From assembly GCA_937944975.1 (NCBI GenBank), contig CALEBF010000004.1, forward strand, positions 1 to 64,000: 64,000 nt of DNA, read 5' to 3'. Positions 8,621 through 16,651 of this stretch are shown here, piece after piece (position 1 is the stretch's first letter; each line of letters begins with the position of its first letter). Made by a program: the position numbers and the translations under genes. The stretch comes from an uncultured Mycoplasmatota bacterium (lineage in GTDB: Bacteria; Bacillota_I; Bacilli_A; RF39; UBA660). The notes below the pieces were generated by a model that did not search any database, was not told the DNA's origin, and saw only the letters and a list, made by a program, of their open reading frames with translations.

Positions 8621-9322
8621 ATGAAAATAAAAAAATTTATAAAAGATGAATTGAGTGGTTGGAATCAGTGGGAAGTATCATGGTTAGTACTAGCTTGTTT
8701 GATTATTATTGGTTTAAGTATTTATTGGCAGGATACTGTGATGAGAATCATTAGTGCAACGACAGGAGTAGCTTGTGTTGTGCTGACTGGAAAAGGAAAA
8801 TTATCGGCCTATCTATTTGGACTTATAAATTGTGTATTATATGCGATTATTTCTTACCAGACGAAGTTGTATGGAGAGACGATGTTAAATGCACTATACT
8901 ATGTTCCTATGCAATTTGTAGGATTTTACGTATGGCATAAACACATGGATCAGGAAAGCCATGAAGTAAAGAAAATACATATGAAAAATAGGACTAGGCT
9001 ATGGTGGGCATTTGCTATGATTGCTGGTACGATCGGGTATGGATATCTTTTAAAAGCGCTAGGGGATGCGATGCCTTTCGTCGATAGTTTTACTACAGTA
9101 TCATCAGTCATTGCCATGATTGTTTCAGTTAAAATGTATGCAGAACAGTGGTGGATTTGGATATTAGTCGATATTTTTAGTGTCTATATGTGGTGGTGTC
9201 AATTTACAGTAGGAAGTGATAATTTGGCTACGCTTCTCATGTGGATTGTCTACTTAGGAAACGCTATTATTATGTGTGTGAAGTGGGAGAAGGAAGCTTT
9301 AAGGAATGGTGATGCAAGATGA
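8621..9322 (+). CDS. pnuC: Nicotinamide riboside transporter PnuC
   Basis: This membrane protein of about 233 residues has around seven hydrophobic segments and PnuC-specific aromatic motifs: LYGETMLNALYYVPMQFVGFYVW and EQWWIWILVDIFSVYMW. PnuC proteins are SWEET-fold facilitators that bring in nicotinamide riboside, which is then trapped by phosphorylation. The kinase for that is the next gene, which overlaps it by 4 bases (ATGA). The ATG at 8621 is preferred because AAGGTG lies 8 bases upstream; an ATG at 8615 is only 2 bases from it. Confidence 0.9.
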   Translation: MKIKKFIKDELSGWNQWEVSWLVLACLIIIGLSIYWQDTVMRIISATTGVACVVLTGKGKLSAYLFGLINCVLYAIISYQTKLYGETMLNALYYVPMQFVGFYVWHKHMDQESHEVKKIHMKNRTRLWWAFAMIAGTIGYGYLLKALGDAMPFVDSFTTVSSVIAMIVSVKMYAEQWWIWILVDIFSVYMWWCQFTVGSDNLATLLMWIVYLGNAIIMCVKWEKEALRNGDAR

Positions 9323-10356
9323 AATATAAAGTAGGAATGTATGGAGGATCTTTCGATCCTTTACATGTAGGGCATTTACACGATATCATTCGCGCTGCAA
9401 GTATGTGTGAAGAATTATATGTGATGATCAGTTGGTGTGAAGGGAGAGAGTCGACATCCAAAGAAATGAGATATCGTTGGATTTATCAAAATGTAAAGCA
9501 TCTTAAACATGTTAAAATTCTCCTCGTTGAGGATAAAGCGGTCAGTAAAGAAGAATACAATACAGATTATTATTGGGAAAAGGGAGCTCAAGATATTAAG
9601 AGAATGATTGGAAAACCAATCGATGCGGTTTTTTGTGGATCTGATTATCTTGGAACGAATCGTTTTGAAAGTCTTTATGCTCCAGAGAGTGATGTCGTCT
9701 ATTTCGATCGTAGTGAAGTTCCTATTAGTTCGACGGAATTACGATTTGACGTGTATCAAAATTGGCAGTATATTCCACCTGTTTGTAGACCTTACTATGC
9801 AAAAAAAGTTTTAATTGTAGGTGGAGAAAGTACAGGTAAGTCTACTTTGGTAGAGAATCTTGCGATCGCATATAATACGACGTTCGTAAGAGAAATAGGA
9901 AGAGATACATGTGAATTTGCAGGTGGAGAAGAATTCATGAATCAGTATGATCTATATGAAAATCTTTTGCGGCAAAAGATAGAGGAAATACAAGCTTTGA
10001 AAGAATGTAATCGCATTTTATTTGTAGATACCGACGCGCTTACAACCAAATTTTATTCTCACTTTTTACTAGAAGATGAAAAGGTCATTTGTAAATGCGA
10101 CGAGTTGGCGGATGCCATTACGAAGATAAATGAGTTTGACTTAGTTTTGTTTTTAGAACCAACTGTTACTTTTGTTCAAGATGGTACGAGAAGTGAAGAA
10201 ATTTCGAAAGATAGAGAAAGATACAGTAATCAAATCAAAGCGTTGTTCCAAGAACATGGAATTTCATTTGTGAGTTTAGATGGGAATTATCTAGAGCGCT
10301 TCAATCAGGCAAAGGAATTGATCAAAGAAAAGTTTAACATAGAAACAATCTGGTAA
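9319..10356 (+). CDS. nadR: Bifunctional NMN adenylyltransferase / nicotinamide riboside kinase
   Basis: This 345-residue protein has two domains. The N-terminal nucleotidyltransferase (YGGSFDPLHVGH, about 8-19) makes NAD from NMN. The C-terminal P-loop kinase (GGESTGKST, 168-176) phosphorylates nicotinamide riboside to NMN. The N-terminal helix-turn-helix found in enterobacterial NadR is absent, so this is an enzyme and not a repressor. The stop-start overlap with pnuC fits a transport-and-trap pair. The ribosome binding site is weak, so translation may depend on pnuC. Confidence 0.92.
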   Translation: MKYKVGMYGGSFDPLHVGHLHDIIRAASMCEELYVMISWCEGRESTSKEMRYRWIYQNVKHLKHVKILLVEDKAVSKEEYNTDYYWEKGAQDIKRMIGKPIDAVFCGSDYLGTNRFESLYAPESDVVYFDRSEVPISSTELRFDVYQNWQYIPPVCRPYYAKKVLIVGGESTGKSTLVENLAIAYNTTFVREIGRDTCEFAGGEEFMNQYDLYENLLRQKIEEIQALKECNRILFVDTDALTTKFYSHFLLEDEKVICKCDELADAITKINEFDLVLFLEPTVTFVQDGTRSEEISKDRERYSNQIKALFQEHGISFVSLDGNYLERFNQAKELIKEKFNIETIW

Positions 10357-10390
10357 AATGATATCTTGTATAGTACTTTTTTAAAAGTTA

Positions 10391-10399
10391 TGTTATAAT
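10391..10399 (+). promoter_or_regulatory. Extended -10 promoter before the nrtR-like gene
   Basis: TGTTATAAT (10391-10399) is a TG-n extended -10 element with no good -35 box. It could give the regulator its own basal transcription besides readthrough from the NAD operon. Confidence 0.5.
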
Positions 10400-10432
10400 C
10401 AACTTATGAAAAAGATGAACGGAGGTAGTAGC

Positions 10433-11248
10433 ATGGAGTATCGTTCGGAAGAAGAATTTTTAAAACATTACGATTCGAGTCAGTTTGAAAAGTTATCGAT
10501 GACTGCCGATATATTGATCTTTAGTGTTTCCGATGGGTTACAGGAAAATTATAGAAAACTAAACGAAAAATTATTTAGTGTCTTACTTGTAAAGAGACGT
10601 GACTATCCATTTAAAGATCAGTGGTGCTTACCTGGTGGATTTGTTGCGATCGATGAAAGTATCGATGATGCAGCCAAGAGAGTCTTGGCTGATGAGACGA
10701 ATTTACGCAATATCTATATGGAACAACTTTATACGTTTGGAGCAGTAGATCGCGATCCGAGAATGAGAATTGTAAGTACTTCTTATATGTCTTTGATCGA
10801 TAAAAATCAACTGAATGAAAAAATATGCGAGAATGCCTCTTGGTTTCATATCCATGTATTAGAAGATGAAAATACGATAGATATTACACTTGAAAATGGA
10901 GAAGAGGAGCTGAAAATAAAAGCTCGTAAAGTTTTACAAGATCGTGCTGCAGAGAGATACCAATATGTCATCGAGAAAAACGAAACTCTCGCATTCGATC
11001 ATGCGCTTGTCTTAGTTACTGGAATGCAGCGTTTAAAAAACAAGATAGAGTATACGGATATCGTATTTCACATGATGCCTGAATATTTTACGTTAGGAGA
11101 ATTACAACAAGTGTATGAAGTGATCTTAGGAAAGAAATTACTAGATCCAGCTTTTCGAAGAATCACTGCAGATAAAGTTGAAAAGACAGCGAAAGTGAGA
11201 ACTGGTGGCGGACATCGACCATCTGCTTTATTTCGATATCGAAAATAG
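10433..11248 (+). CDS. nrtR: NrtR-like transcriptional regulator (Nudix plus winged helix)
   Basis: This 271-residue protein has the NrtR architecture: an N-terminal Nudix fold with LPGGFVAIDES from about residue 66, and a C-terminal winged helix with the typical PEYFTLGELQQVYE, FRRITADKVEKT and GGGHRPSALFRY segments. NrtR proteins repress NAD genes and release DNA on binding ADP-ribose or NAD. The catalytic end of the Nudix box reads RVLADETNL where active enzymes have REUXEEXGU; the first Glu is replaced by Val, so it is probably a sensor without hydrolase activity. GGAGGTAG before the ATG at 10433 sets the start; an ATG at 10406 is only 6 bases from the -10 box. It closes the operon that it likely controls. 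Confidence 0.88.
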   Translation: MEYRSEEEFLKHYDSSQFEKLSMTADILIFSVSDGLQENYRKLNEKLFSVLLVKRRDYPFKDQWCLPGGFVAIDESIDDAAKRVLADETNLRNIYMEQLYTFGAVDRDPRMRIVSTSYMSLIDKNQLNEKICENASWFHIHVLEDENTIDITLENGEEELKIKARKVLQDRAAERYQYVIEKNETLAFDHALVLVTGMQRLKNKIEYTDIVFHMMPEYFTLGELQQVYEVILGKKLLDPAFRRITADKVEKTAKVRTGGGHRPSALFRYRK

Positions 11249-11280
11249 AAGTTGCTTGAAAGAAAGCAACTTTATTTTTT
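11249..11280 (+). terminator. Terminator of the NAD operon
   Basis: AAGTTGCTT and AAGCAACTT form a perfect 9-bp stem with a 6-base loop, starting right after the stop codon and followed by TATTTTTT. Confidence 0.85.
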
Positions 11281-11308
11281 GATTTCTTCTAAATTTGAAT
11301 CAAATACA

Positions 11309-11317
11309 TGTTATAAT
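11309..11317 (+). promoter_or_regulatory. Extended -10 promoter of polA
   Basis: TGTTATAAT ends 23 bases before the polA ATG. No -35 at proper spacing stands out, so the TG-n extension probably carries recognition. Confidence 0.55.
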
Positions 11318-11340
11318 AGAAGTTAGAAAAGAGTGGTAGA

Positions 11341-13938
11341 ATGAATAAGATAATTTTAGTAGATGGAAATAATTTATTGTTTCGAAGTTATTATGCGACT
11401 GCGTATAATGGAAATTTTATGAAAAATAGTAAAGGATTTCCAACGAATGCTCTTTTTGGGTTTACCAATATGATCAATAAAATTATTTTGGAAGAAAAGC
11501 CTGAATATATGATCGTTGCTTTCGATAAAGGAAAAACGTTTCGTCATGAAAAATATACAGAGTATAAGGGTGGTAGACAAGAAACACCGGACGAGTTAAA
11601 GAAGCAATTTCCGATTGCGAAAGAACTACTTACCTACATGGGAATTAAATACTATGAAATCGATCAATATGAAGCAGATGATATTATTGGAACATTTGCA
11701 AAGTTTTGCGACGACGATCCGGATTTTATTGGAACGATTATTAGTAGTGATAAAGATTTACTACAATTGATTAGTTCAGATGTCGACATTAAACTTTTAA
11801 AACAGAAAGACTACATTCGATATAATGAAGATACATTCCGCGAAGCATATGGAATTGAACCGAAAGCGATTGTCGATCTAAAGGCATTACAGGGAGATGC
11901 TTCAGATAATATACCAGGAGTACGTGGAATCGGTGAAAAGACAGCATTAAAATTACTCCAACAATATCATACGCTCGATAATTTATATGATCATATCGAT
12001 GAGATCAAAGGAAAGATGAAAGAAAAGCTAGTCGAAGATAAAGAAAAAGCTTATATGAGTTATGATCTTGCTACGATTGTGAGAGATGTTCCAGTTGAAA
12101 TTACGATGGAAGATGTCAAAATAAAGCCAAAAGATCATAAGAAATTGACGGATTTATACGAAGATTTAGAATTCTTTTCTTTCTTAAAAAAGGAAAAGCA
12201 ACCAGAGAAAGAAATGGAAAAAAAACCACTAGAGATTCAGATTGCACGTTCGTTAAACGAAATTCACATCAACGAGGAGACTGCAATTTATCTAGAAGTA
12301 TTAGGAAGTAATTATCATACTGCTAAAATACTAGGGCTTGCAGCTTATAATGACCACAGTAGTGTGTTTATTCCATTTTCTTTACTAAAAGAACACCCAA
12401 GTTTTTTAACAAAAGTACCACTTTCTACGTACGATGCAAAAAAAGTGCTTGTTGCACTCGCATATGAGAATATTCCAATCGGGTCGATTTCTTTCGATAC
12501 GATGATCGCTGGATATCTACTTGATTACAACGTGAAGGATGATATTGCTTACTTGGCGAATACCTTTGACGCAGATATTCCTTTTTATGAAAATATCTAT
12601 GGTAAGGCTAATAAACTTGTGGAACCGAAGGAAGATATCATCGCATATCATGCGATTACGAAAGCAAAATTCATTTATGAGACAAAAAATATTTTCTATA
12701 ATAAATTAAAAAATGAAGAATTACTTTCTCTATTTGAAGAGATCGAAATGCCTCTTACACAAGTTTTAGCGGATATGGAACATACTGGTGTATGTTTAGA
12801 CCGAGATTGTTTGAAAGAAATGGGAGAGGAAATAAAATTAAAGATAGAACTCATCGAACACGATATTTATAATGATGCTGGATGCGAATTTAATATCGCC
12901 TCCCCGAAAGAGTTGGGGAATATATTGTTTGAAAAATTGAAACTTCCTCACGGAAAGAAAACAGCACGAGGATATTCGACGAGTATCGATGTTTTAAATA
13001 AACTTGTAGATGATCATCCAATCATCAATCGTATTATCGAATATCGTATGCTTACCAAATTATATAGTACTTATATCGAAGGATTATTAAATACCGTGCA
13101 CGAAGATGGTAAAATTCATACGATTTATACACAAACTTTAACGAGAACAGGTCGTCTTTCTTCGATCGAACCGAACTTACAGAATATTCCGATTCGATAT
13201 GAATATGGTAGGTTAATTCGTAAGGCATTCGTTCCAAGTAAAGATAGTATTATCCTGGGAGGAGACTATTCGCAAATCGAACTTCGTATCATGGCACATA
13301 TGGCGAATGTCGATGCACTAATAGAGGCATTTCAGAACGATATGGATATTCATACGAAGACGGCGAGCGATATTTTTCATGTAGATCCTCTTCATGTAAC
13401 AAAGGAAATGCGCCGAATAGCAAAAGCAGTCAACTTTGGAATTATCTATGGGATTAGTAGTTTTGGCCTTTCCGAAAATTTACAGATTAGTGTGAGCGAG
13501 GCAAAACAATTTATCGATCATTATTTAGAGACTTATCCTGGAATTGATCTATATATGAAAGAATGTATCGCTCTTGCACACAAAGATGGTTATGTACGTA
13601 CACTTTTCCACAGGAAAAGAAATATTCCTGAATTAAACAATAAAAATTATATGATAAGGCAACAGGGCGAGAGGATTGCTCTTAATACGCCAATTCAAGG
13701 AACAAGTGCTGATATTATCAAGAAGGCTATGATTGAAATTTATAGATATTTAGATGAAAATCACTTGCGTTGTAAGATGATTTTACAAGTACATGATGAA
13801 CTTTTATTCGATTGTCCAAAAGATGAAGTAAAAGTTGTGGAAAAAGCGATCAAAGATATTATGGAACACACGTGTGAGTTGAAAGTTCCATTAAAAGTTG
13901 AGATGGAATCAGGAGAAAACTGGTATCAAGCAAAATAA
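11341..13938 (+). CDS. polA: DNA polymerase I
   Basis: This 865-residue protein has a 5' nuclease domain at about 1-290 (VDGNNLLFRSYYA, YEADDIIGT, GDASDNIPGVRGIGEKTA), a degenerate 3'-5' exonuclease domain, and a family A polymerase domain. Motif A is DYSQIELR with Asp642, motif B is KAVNFGIIYG, and motif C is HDE with Asp819. The exonuclease region lacks the D-x-E motif (IYLEVLGS in its place), so proofreading is probably absent, as in Bacillus Pol I. Roles are primer removal and gap filling. The ribosome binding site (GAGTGG) is modest. Confidence 0.95.
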   Translation: MNKIILVDGNNLLFRSYYATAYNGNFMKNSKGFPTNALFGFTNMINKIILEEKPEYMIVAFDKGKTFRHEKYTEYKGGRQETPDELKKQFPIAKELLTYMGIKYYEIDQYEADDIIGTFAKFCDDDPDFIGTIISSDKDLLQLISSDVDIKLLKQKDYIRYNEDTFREAYGIEPKAIVDLKALQGDASDNIPGVRGIGEKTALKLLQQYHTLDNLYDHIDEIKGKMKEKLVEDKEKAYMSYDLATIVRDVPVEITMEDVKIKPKDHKKLTDLYEDLEFFSFLKKEKQPEKEMEKKPLEIQIARSLNEIHINEETAIYLEVLGSNYHTAKILGLAAYNDHSSVFIPFSLLKEHPSFLTKVPLSTYDAKKVLVALAYENIPIGSISFDTMIAGYLLDYNVKDDIAYLANTFDADIPFYENIYGKANKLVEPKEDIIAYHAITKAKFIYETKNIFYNKLKNEELLSLFEEIEMPLTQVLADMEHTGVCLDRDCLKEMGEEIKLKIELIEHDIYNDAGCEFNIASPKELGNILFEKLKLPHGKKTARGYSTSIDVLNKLVDDHPIINRIIEYRMLTKLYSTYIEGLLNTVHEDGKIHTIYTQTLTRTGRLSSIEPNLQNIPIRYEYGRLIRKAFVPSKDSIILGGDYSQIELRIMAHMANVDALIEAFQNDMDIHTKTASDIFHVDPLHVTKEMRRIAKAVNFGIIYGISSFGLSENLQISVSEAKQFIDHYLETYPGIDLYMKECIALAHKDGYVRTLFHRKRNIPELNNKNYMIRQQGERIALNTPIQGTSADIIKKAMIEIYRYLDENHLRCKMILQVHDELLFDCPKDEVKVVEKAIKDIMEHTCELKVPLKVEMESGENWYQAK

Positions 13939-13974
13939 AATGATACATAGAATATATATGTAAAGAGGGAAAAT

Positions 13975-14838
13975 ATGAAAAAGATTATACATGTGATGCG
14001 CATGAGTATCCTGGTGAATGTCATGCTTGCGATCGGAAAGATATTAGCTGGGTGGTTAGGTTCTTCGGGAGCACTGATCGCAGATGGAATTCATTCGTTT
14101 AGTGATCTGATTACTGATTTCTGTGCGATTCTAGGAAGTAAGATGGCAGCAAAGCCTGCAGATAAGAAACATCCATATGGACATGGTAGATTAGAATATA
14201 TGACAAGCTTAGTGATTGGAGTTATGATTTTAGGTGTTGGATTTTCTGTCATTTATGGAGCGTTTTCACGTGAAATTACAATTCCTAGTGTGTTCGTTAT
14301 TCTCGTTAGCTTTATTAGTATCGTATCAAAACTAGGATTATCTACTTATTTGATTCGTAAAGGAAACGAATATCGTAGTAATATTTTAACGGCGAGTGGA
14401 AAAGAAAGTAGAACAGATGTGATCAGTTCTTTCGTCGTTTTACTTTCTTCATCCTGTATGCAATTTACAACACAGGTTCCAATCTTGAAATATGCGGATC
14501 TTGTTGCGATGATTATCGTCGGAATTTTAATTGTTCACGTAGGATTTGGTGTATTAAAAGAAAATTTGAGTGCGGTATTAGGCGAGCGAGAAATGGACCG
14601 CGAGGTGCAAAACGAAATCGAGGCATTAGCGCAATCTTACGAAGAAATTTATCACATAGAATCTATCTATCTTATCAAGTATGGTCCGTATTATTGTCTT
14701 GATTTAGTAATTCATATGGATGGAGGACTTACTCTGATTTACGCGCATAAAATTGTCGACCAGTTAGAGGATCAGATTCAAAAAAAGTACCCAAGTATTC
14801 AATATTTTAATATACATATGGAACCGGAAGAAAAATAG
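13975..14838 (+). CDS. Cation diffusion facilitator transporter
   Basis: This 287-residue membrane protein belongs to the CDF family. The metal site of TM2 is visible as ADGIHSFSDLITD, and the second as the HPYGHGRLEY loop after it. Six membrane segments are followed by a cytoplasmic dimerisation domain (LSAVLGEREMDREVQNEIEALAQ onward). CDF proteins export Zn, Mn, Fe or similar divalent cations against protons; the metal cannot be read here. GAGGG precedes the ATG by 7 bases. It is 36 bases after polA with no terminator between, so it may be co-transcribed. Confidence 0.88.
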   Translation: MKKIIHVMRMSILVNVMLAIGKILAGWLGSSGALIADGIHSFSDLITDFCAILGSKMAAKPADKKHPYGHGRLEYMTSLVIGVMILGVGFSVIYGAFSREITIPSVFVILVSFISIVSKLGLSTYLIRKGNEYRSNILTASGKESRTDVISSFVVLLSSSCMQFTTQVPILKYADLVAMIIVGILIVHVGFGVLKENLSAVLGEREMDREVQNEIEALAQSYEEIYHIESIYLIKYGPYYCLDLVIHMDGGLTLIYAHKIVDQLEDQIQKKYPSIQYFNIHMEPEEK

Positions 14839-14864
14839 ATAGGACTAGTATTTTTAGAAATTAT

Positions 14865-14873
14865 TGGTATAAT
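14865..14873 (+). promoter_or_regulatory. Extended -10 promoter
   Basis: TGGTATAAT lies 16 bases before the start of the gene at 14889. No convincing -35 box is seen. Confidence 0.45.
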
Positions 14874-14888
14874 GAAAATGGTAAGATT

Positions 14889-15473
14889 ATGACAAATATA
14901 GAAAAAATAGATCAAGCATGTATGAAGACTAGACAACGTTATCAAGGGTATTATCAAGATGAAGGAAAAATGAGTGAACATTTGAGACATGCTTTGAACG
15001 GAGGGTTAAAAGGTAATTTTTCGGCATTTACAAGACAAGGTGGTGCGCGGGAACAAGTCATGTCGCTTGCAAAAGAAGAATTAGAAGCAGAGCTTTTAAA
15101 AAATTTAATTCGTACCGTTGCTTATAAGAGAGAGACGAATGATTTTGAGTATGGAAATGGGAGATCACTGTTTGATTTAAGTACGGTCAATGATTTCATT
15201 CCTCTTTCAGCGGTAGAAAATGGACTTTATGATGCTATGATTGAGGGAAATATAAATCCATTATCTCAAGGAATGGAGAGAGGACAAATGGGATTTGCTT
15301 GGATGGAACATCCTCTCATTCGTGATGCTATCGTTACTTCTTTTGTCCATAATCGTTATGAGAGAAATATAAATGTACAGTTAGATGATAGAATGCTTAC
15401 GTCTCGTGAAGTTGAATTATTAGATGCGATAGATGTATATGCCCTTCGAAAGCAAAATGGTTTTCATATATGA
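14889..15473 (+). CDS. Hypothetical protein
   Basis: This 194-residue soluble protein is not recognised. It is charged and has no signal peptide or membrane segment. An N-terminal segment with many Arg and Gln residues is followed by a mixed region (RTVAYKRETNDFEYGNGRSLFDLSTVNDF is not a motif I know). The ATG at 14889 has only a weak AATGGTAAG before it, and the 5' leader from the extended -10 is very short. It is followed by an AT-rich gap and a gene of different base composition. Confidence 0.5.
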   Translation: MTNIEKIDQACMKTRQRYQGYYQDEGKMSEHLRHALNGGLKGNFSAFTRQGGAREQVMSLAKEELEAELLKNLIRTVAYKRETNDFEYGNGRSLFDLSTVNDFIPLSAVENGLYDAMIEGNINPLSQGMERGQMGFAWMEHPLIRDAIVTSFVHNRYERNINVQLDDRMLTSREVELLDAIDVYALRKQNGFHI

Positions 15474-15609
15474 TTATTCCTTGTAAATTTGTATTTCGTT
15501 TTTTCGAAGATTATTATATTTAGCTAATGTTGAATTGATTTTTAATTTTTATTTTTGAAAAGGCTGATATAAAGTTATGATAGATTAGTATTGAAGAAGA
15601 TGGGTACTT

Positions 15610-16362
15610 ATGAATGAAAAAAATATCGAAAAGGCAAGAAATGATTTAAGGGTTAAATTTGATTATCTTATTAGGGATAAAATCCATGTTTTTCGTGCAA
15701 TTCCTGAAGATAATATGAATAAAATCATAATTTATTGTCATGGATTAGGAAGCAATAAATTATGGGCGACTAGATTTTATGATGATTTATTAAAAAATAA
15801 AATTGGCATTATTTCTTTTGATTTTCCTGGTCATGGAGAAGATAAAACAGATTTTTCATTTTTTAATTTAAGTTTGTGTATAACTTATTTAGAAGAAATG
15901 ATTACATATGTGAAAATAAAGTATAATGTGCCTATATATTTGTTTGGATGTAGTTTTGGTGGATTTGTGATCTTGAATAAGTTAATACAGAATAATGAAA
16001 ATATAGAAAAGACAATGTTAATGTGTCCTGCTATTAATTTTTGTGAGATTATGGAACGTAAATCAGGAGTATCATCTAATTATTTTAATACTAATAAATT
16101 TATGCTTTTGTATAACAATATTAAAATATATAAAGATGCTTATCTTGAGTTCAAAAAAGGCGATAATGATGTTAAAAATTATAAGTTTCAAAATGTTGTA
16201 ATAATTCAAGGAACTTCTGATAAGACAGTACTTTATAAAGATATTTGTGATTTTTGTAATAATCATAATTTAAAGTTAACAACTATTGAAGATGGAAAAC
16301 ATGAACTATATAATTATGATAATGAAATTATTGATTTTTTATTGAATCATATTAACGAATGA
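15610..16362 (+). CDS. Alpha/beta hydrolase
   Basis: This 250-residue protein is a serine hydrolase of the alpha/beta fold. HGLGSN forms the oxyanion region, GCSFGG carries the nucleophile serine, GTSDKTV the acidic residue, and DGKHEL the histidine. This looks like the lysophospholipase/esterase or BAAT-like group; the substrate is unknown. Its codon use is distinctly richer in A and T (AAT, AAA, ATT) than neighbours, which favour GAT and CGA-containing codons. The flanks are also AT-rich, so it was probably acquired by transfer. The ribosome binding site is weak. Confidence 0.8.
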   Translation: MNEKNIEKARNDLRVKFDYLIRDKIHVFRAIPEDNMNKIIIYCHGLGSNKLWATRFYDDLLKNKIGIISFDFPGHGEDKTDFSFFNLSLCITYLEEMITYVKIKYNVPIYLFGCSFGGFVILNKLIQNNENIEKTMLMCPAINFCEIMERKSGVSSNYFNTNKFMLLYNNIKIYKDAYLEFKKGDNDVKNYKFQNVVIIQGTSDKTVLYKDICDFCNNHNLKLTTIEDGKHELYNYDNEIIDFLLNHINE

Positions 16363-16372
16363 TATTATATAA

Positions 16373-16401
16373 TTGACTTATGAAATTTAAGATGATAAAA
16401 T
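16373..16401 (+). promoter_or_regulatory. Promoter of the serS T-box leader
   Basis: TTGACT (16373-16378), 17 bp, TAAAAT (16396-16401). It lies just upstream of the T-box RNA, placing the transcription start near 16408. Confidence 0.65.
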
Positions 16402-16407
16402 AAAATA

Positions 16408-16605
16408 AGAAATCGATGAAGGAACATAGTAGTAAATGGAACCGTGAGAGAAAGTTCGTGGCTGATGAAAACGAACCGTGGAAGTTTACGAATCTACTCC
16501 AGAGTGAAATGCAAACATTTCCGGTGTTATGCCGTTATCTAAAATGAAGTAACCAAGTAGGATGGTACCGCGATTTTATCGCTCCTATATGTGGTTACTT
16601 TTTTG
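16408..16605 (+). promoter_or_regulatory. T-box riboswitch controlling serS
   Basis: The leader has the T-box hallmarks. Stem I includes AGAGAAAGTTCG and its partner CGAAC, with the GATGAAAA apical region between. The conserved T-box GGATGGTACCGCG is at 16560-16572. A terminator stem GTAACCA (16549-16555) / TGGTTAC (16592-16598) is followed by a T-run. Uncharged tRNA-Ser should pair with the specifier and the T-box bulge and stabilise the antiterminator. The serine specifier is either TCT (16493-16495) or TCC (16498-16500); I cannot decide without folding. Confidence 0.9.
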
Positions 16606-16651
16606 TTTTTTACGATCTGGAGATACTATGGAAAGGAATGGGAGGATAAAA

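Noticed and set aside
16562..16651. N-terminal extension of serS through the leader
   Set aside because: This stretch is the T-box antiterminator and terminator region; the ATG at 16652 has a proper ribosome binding site and matches known SerS starts.
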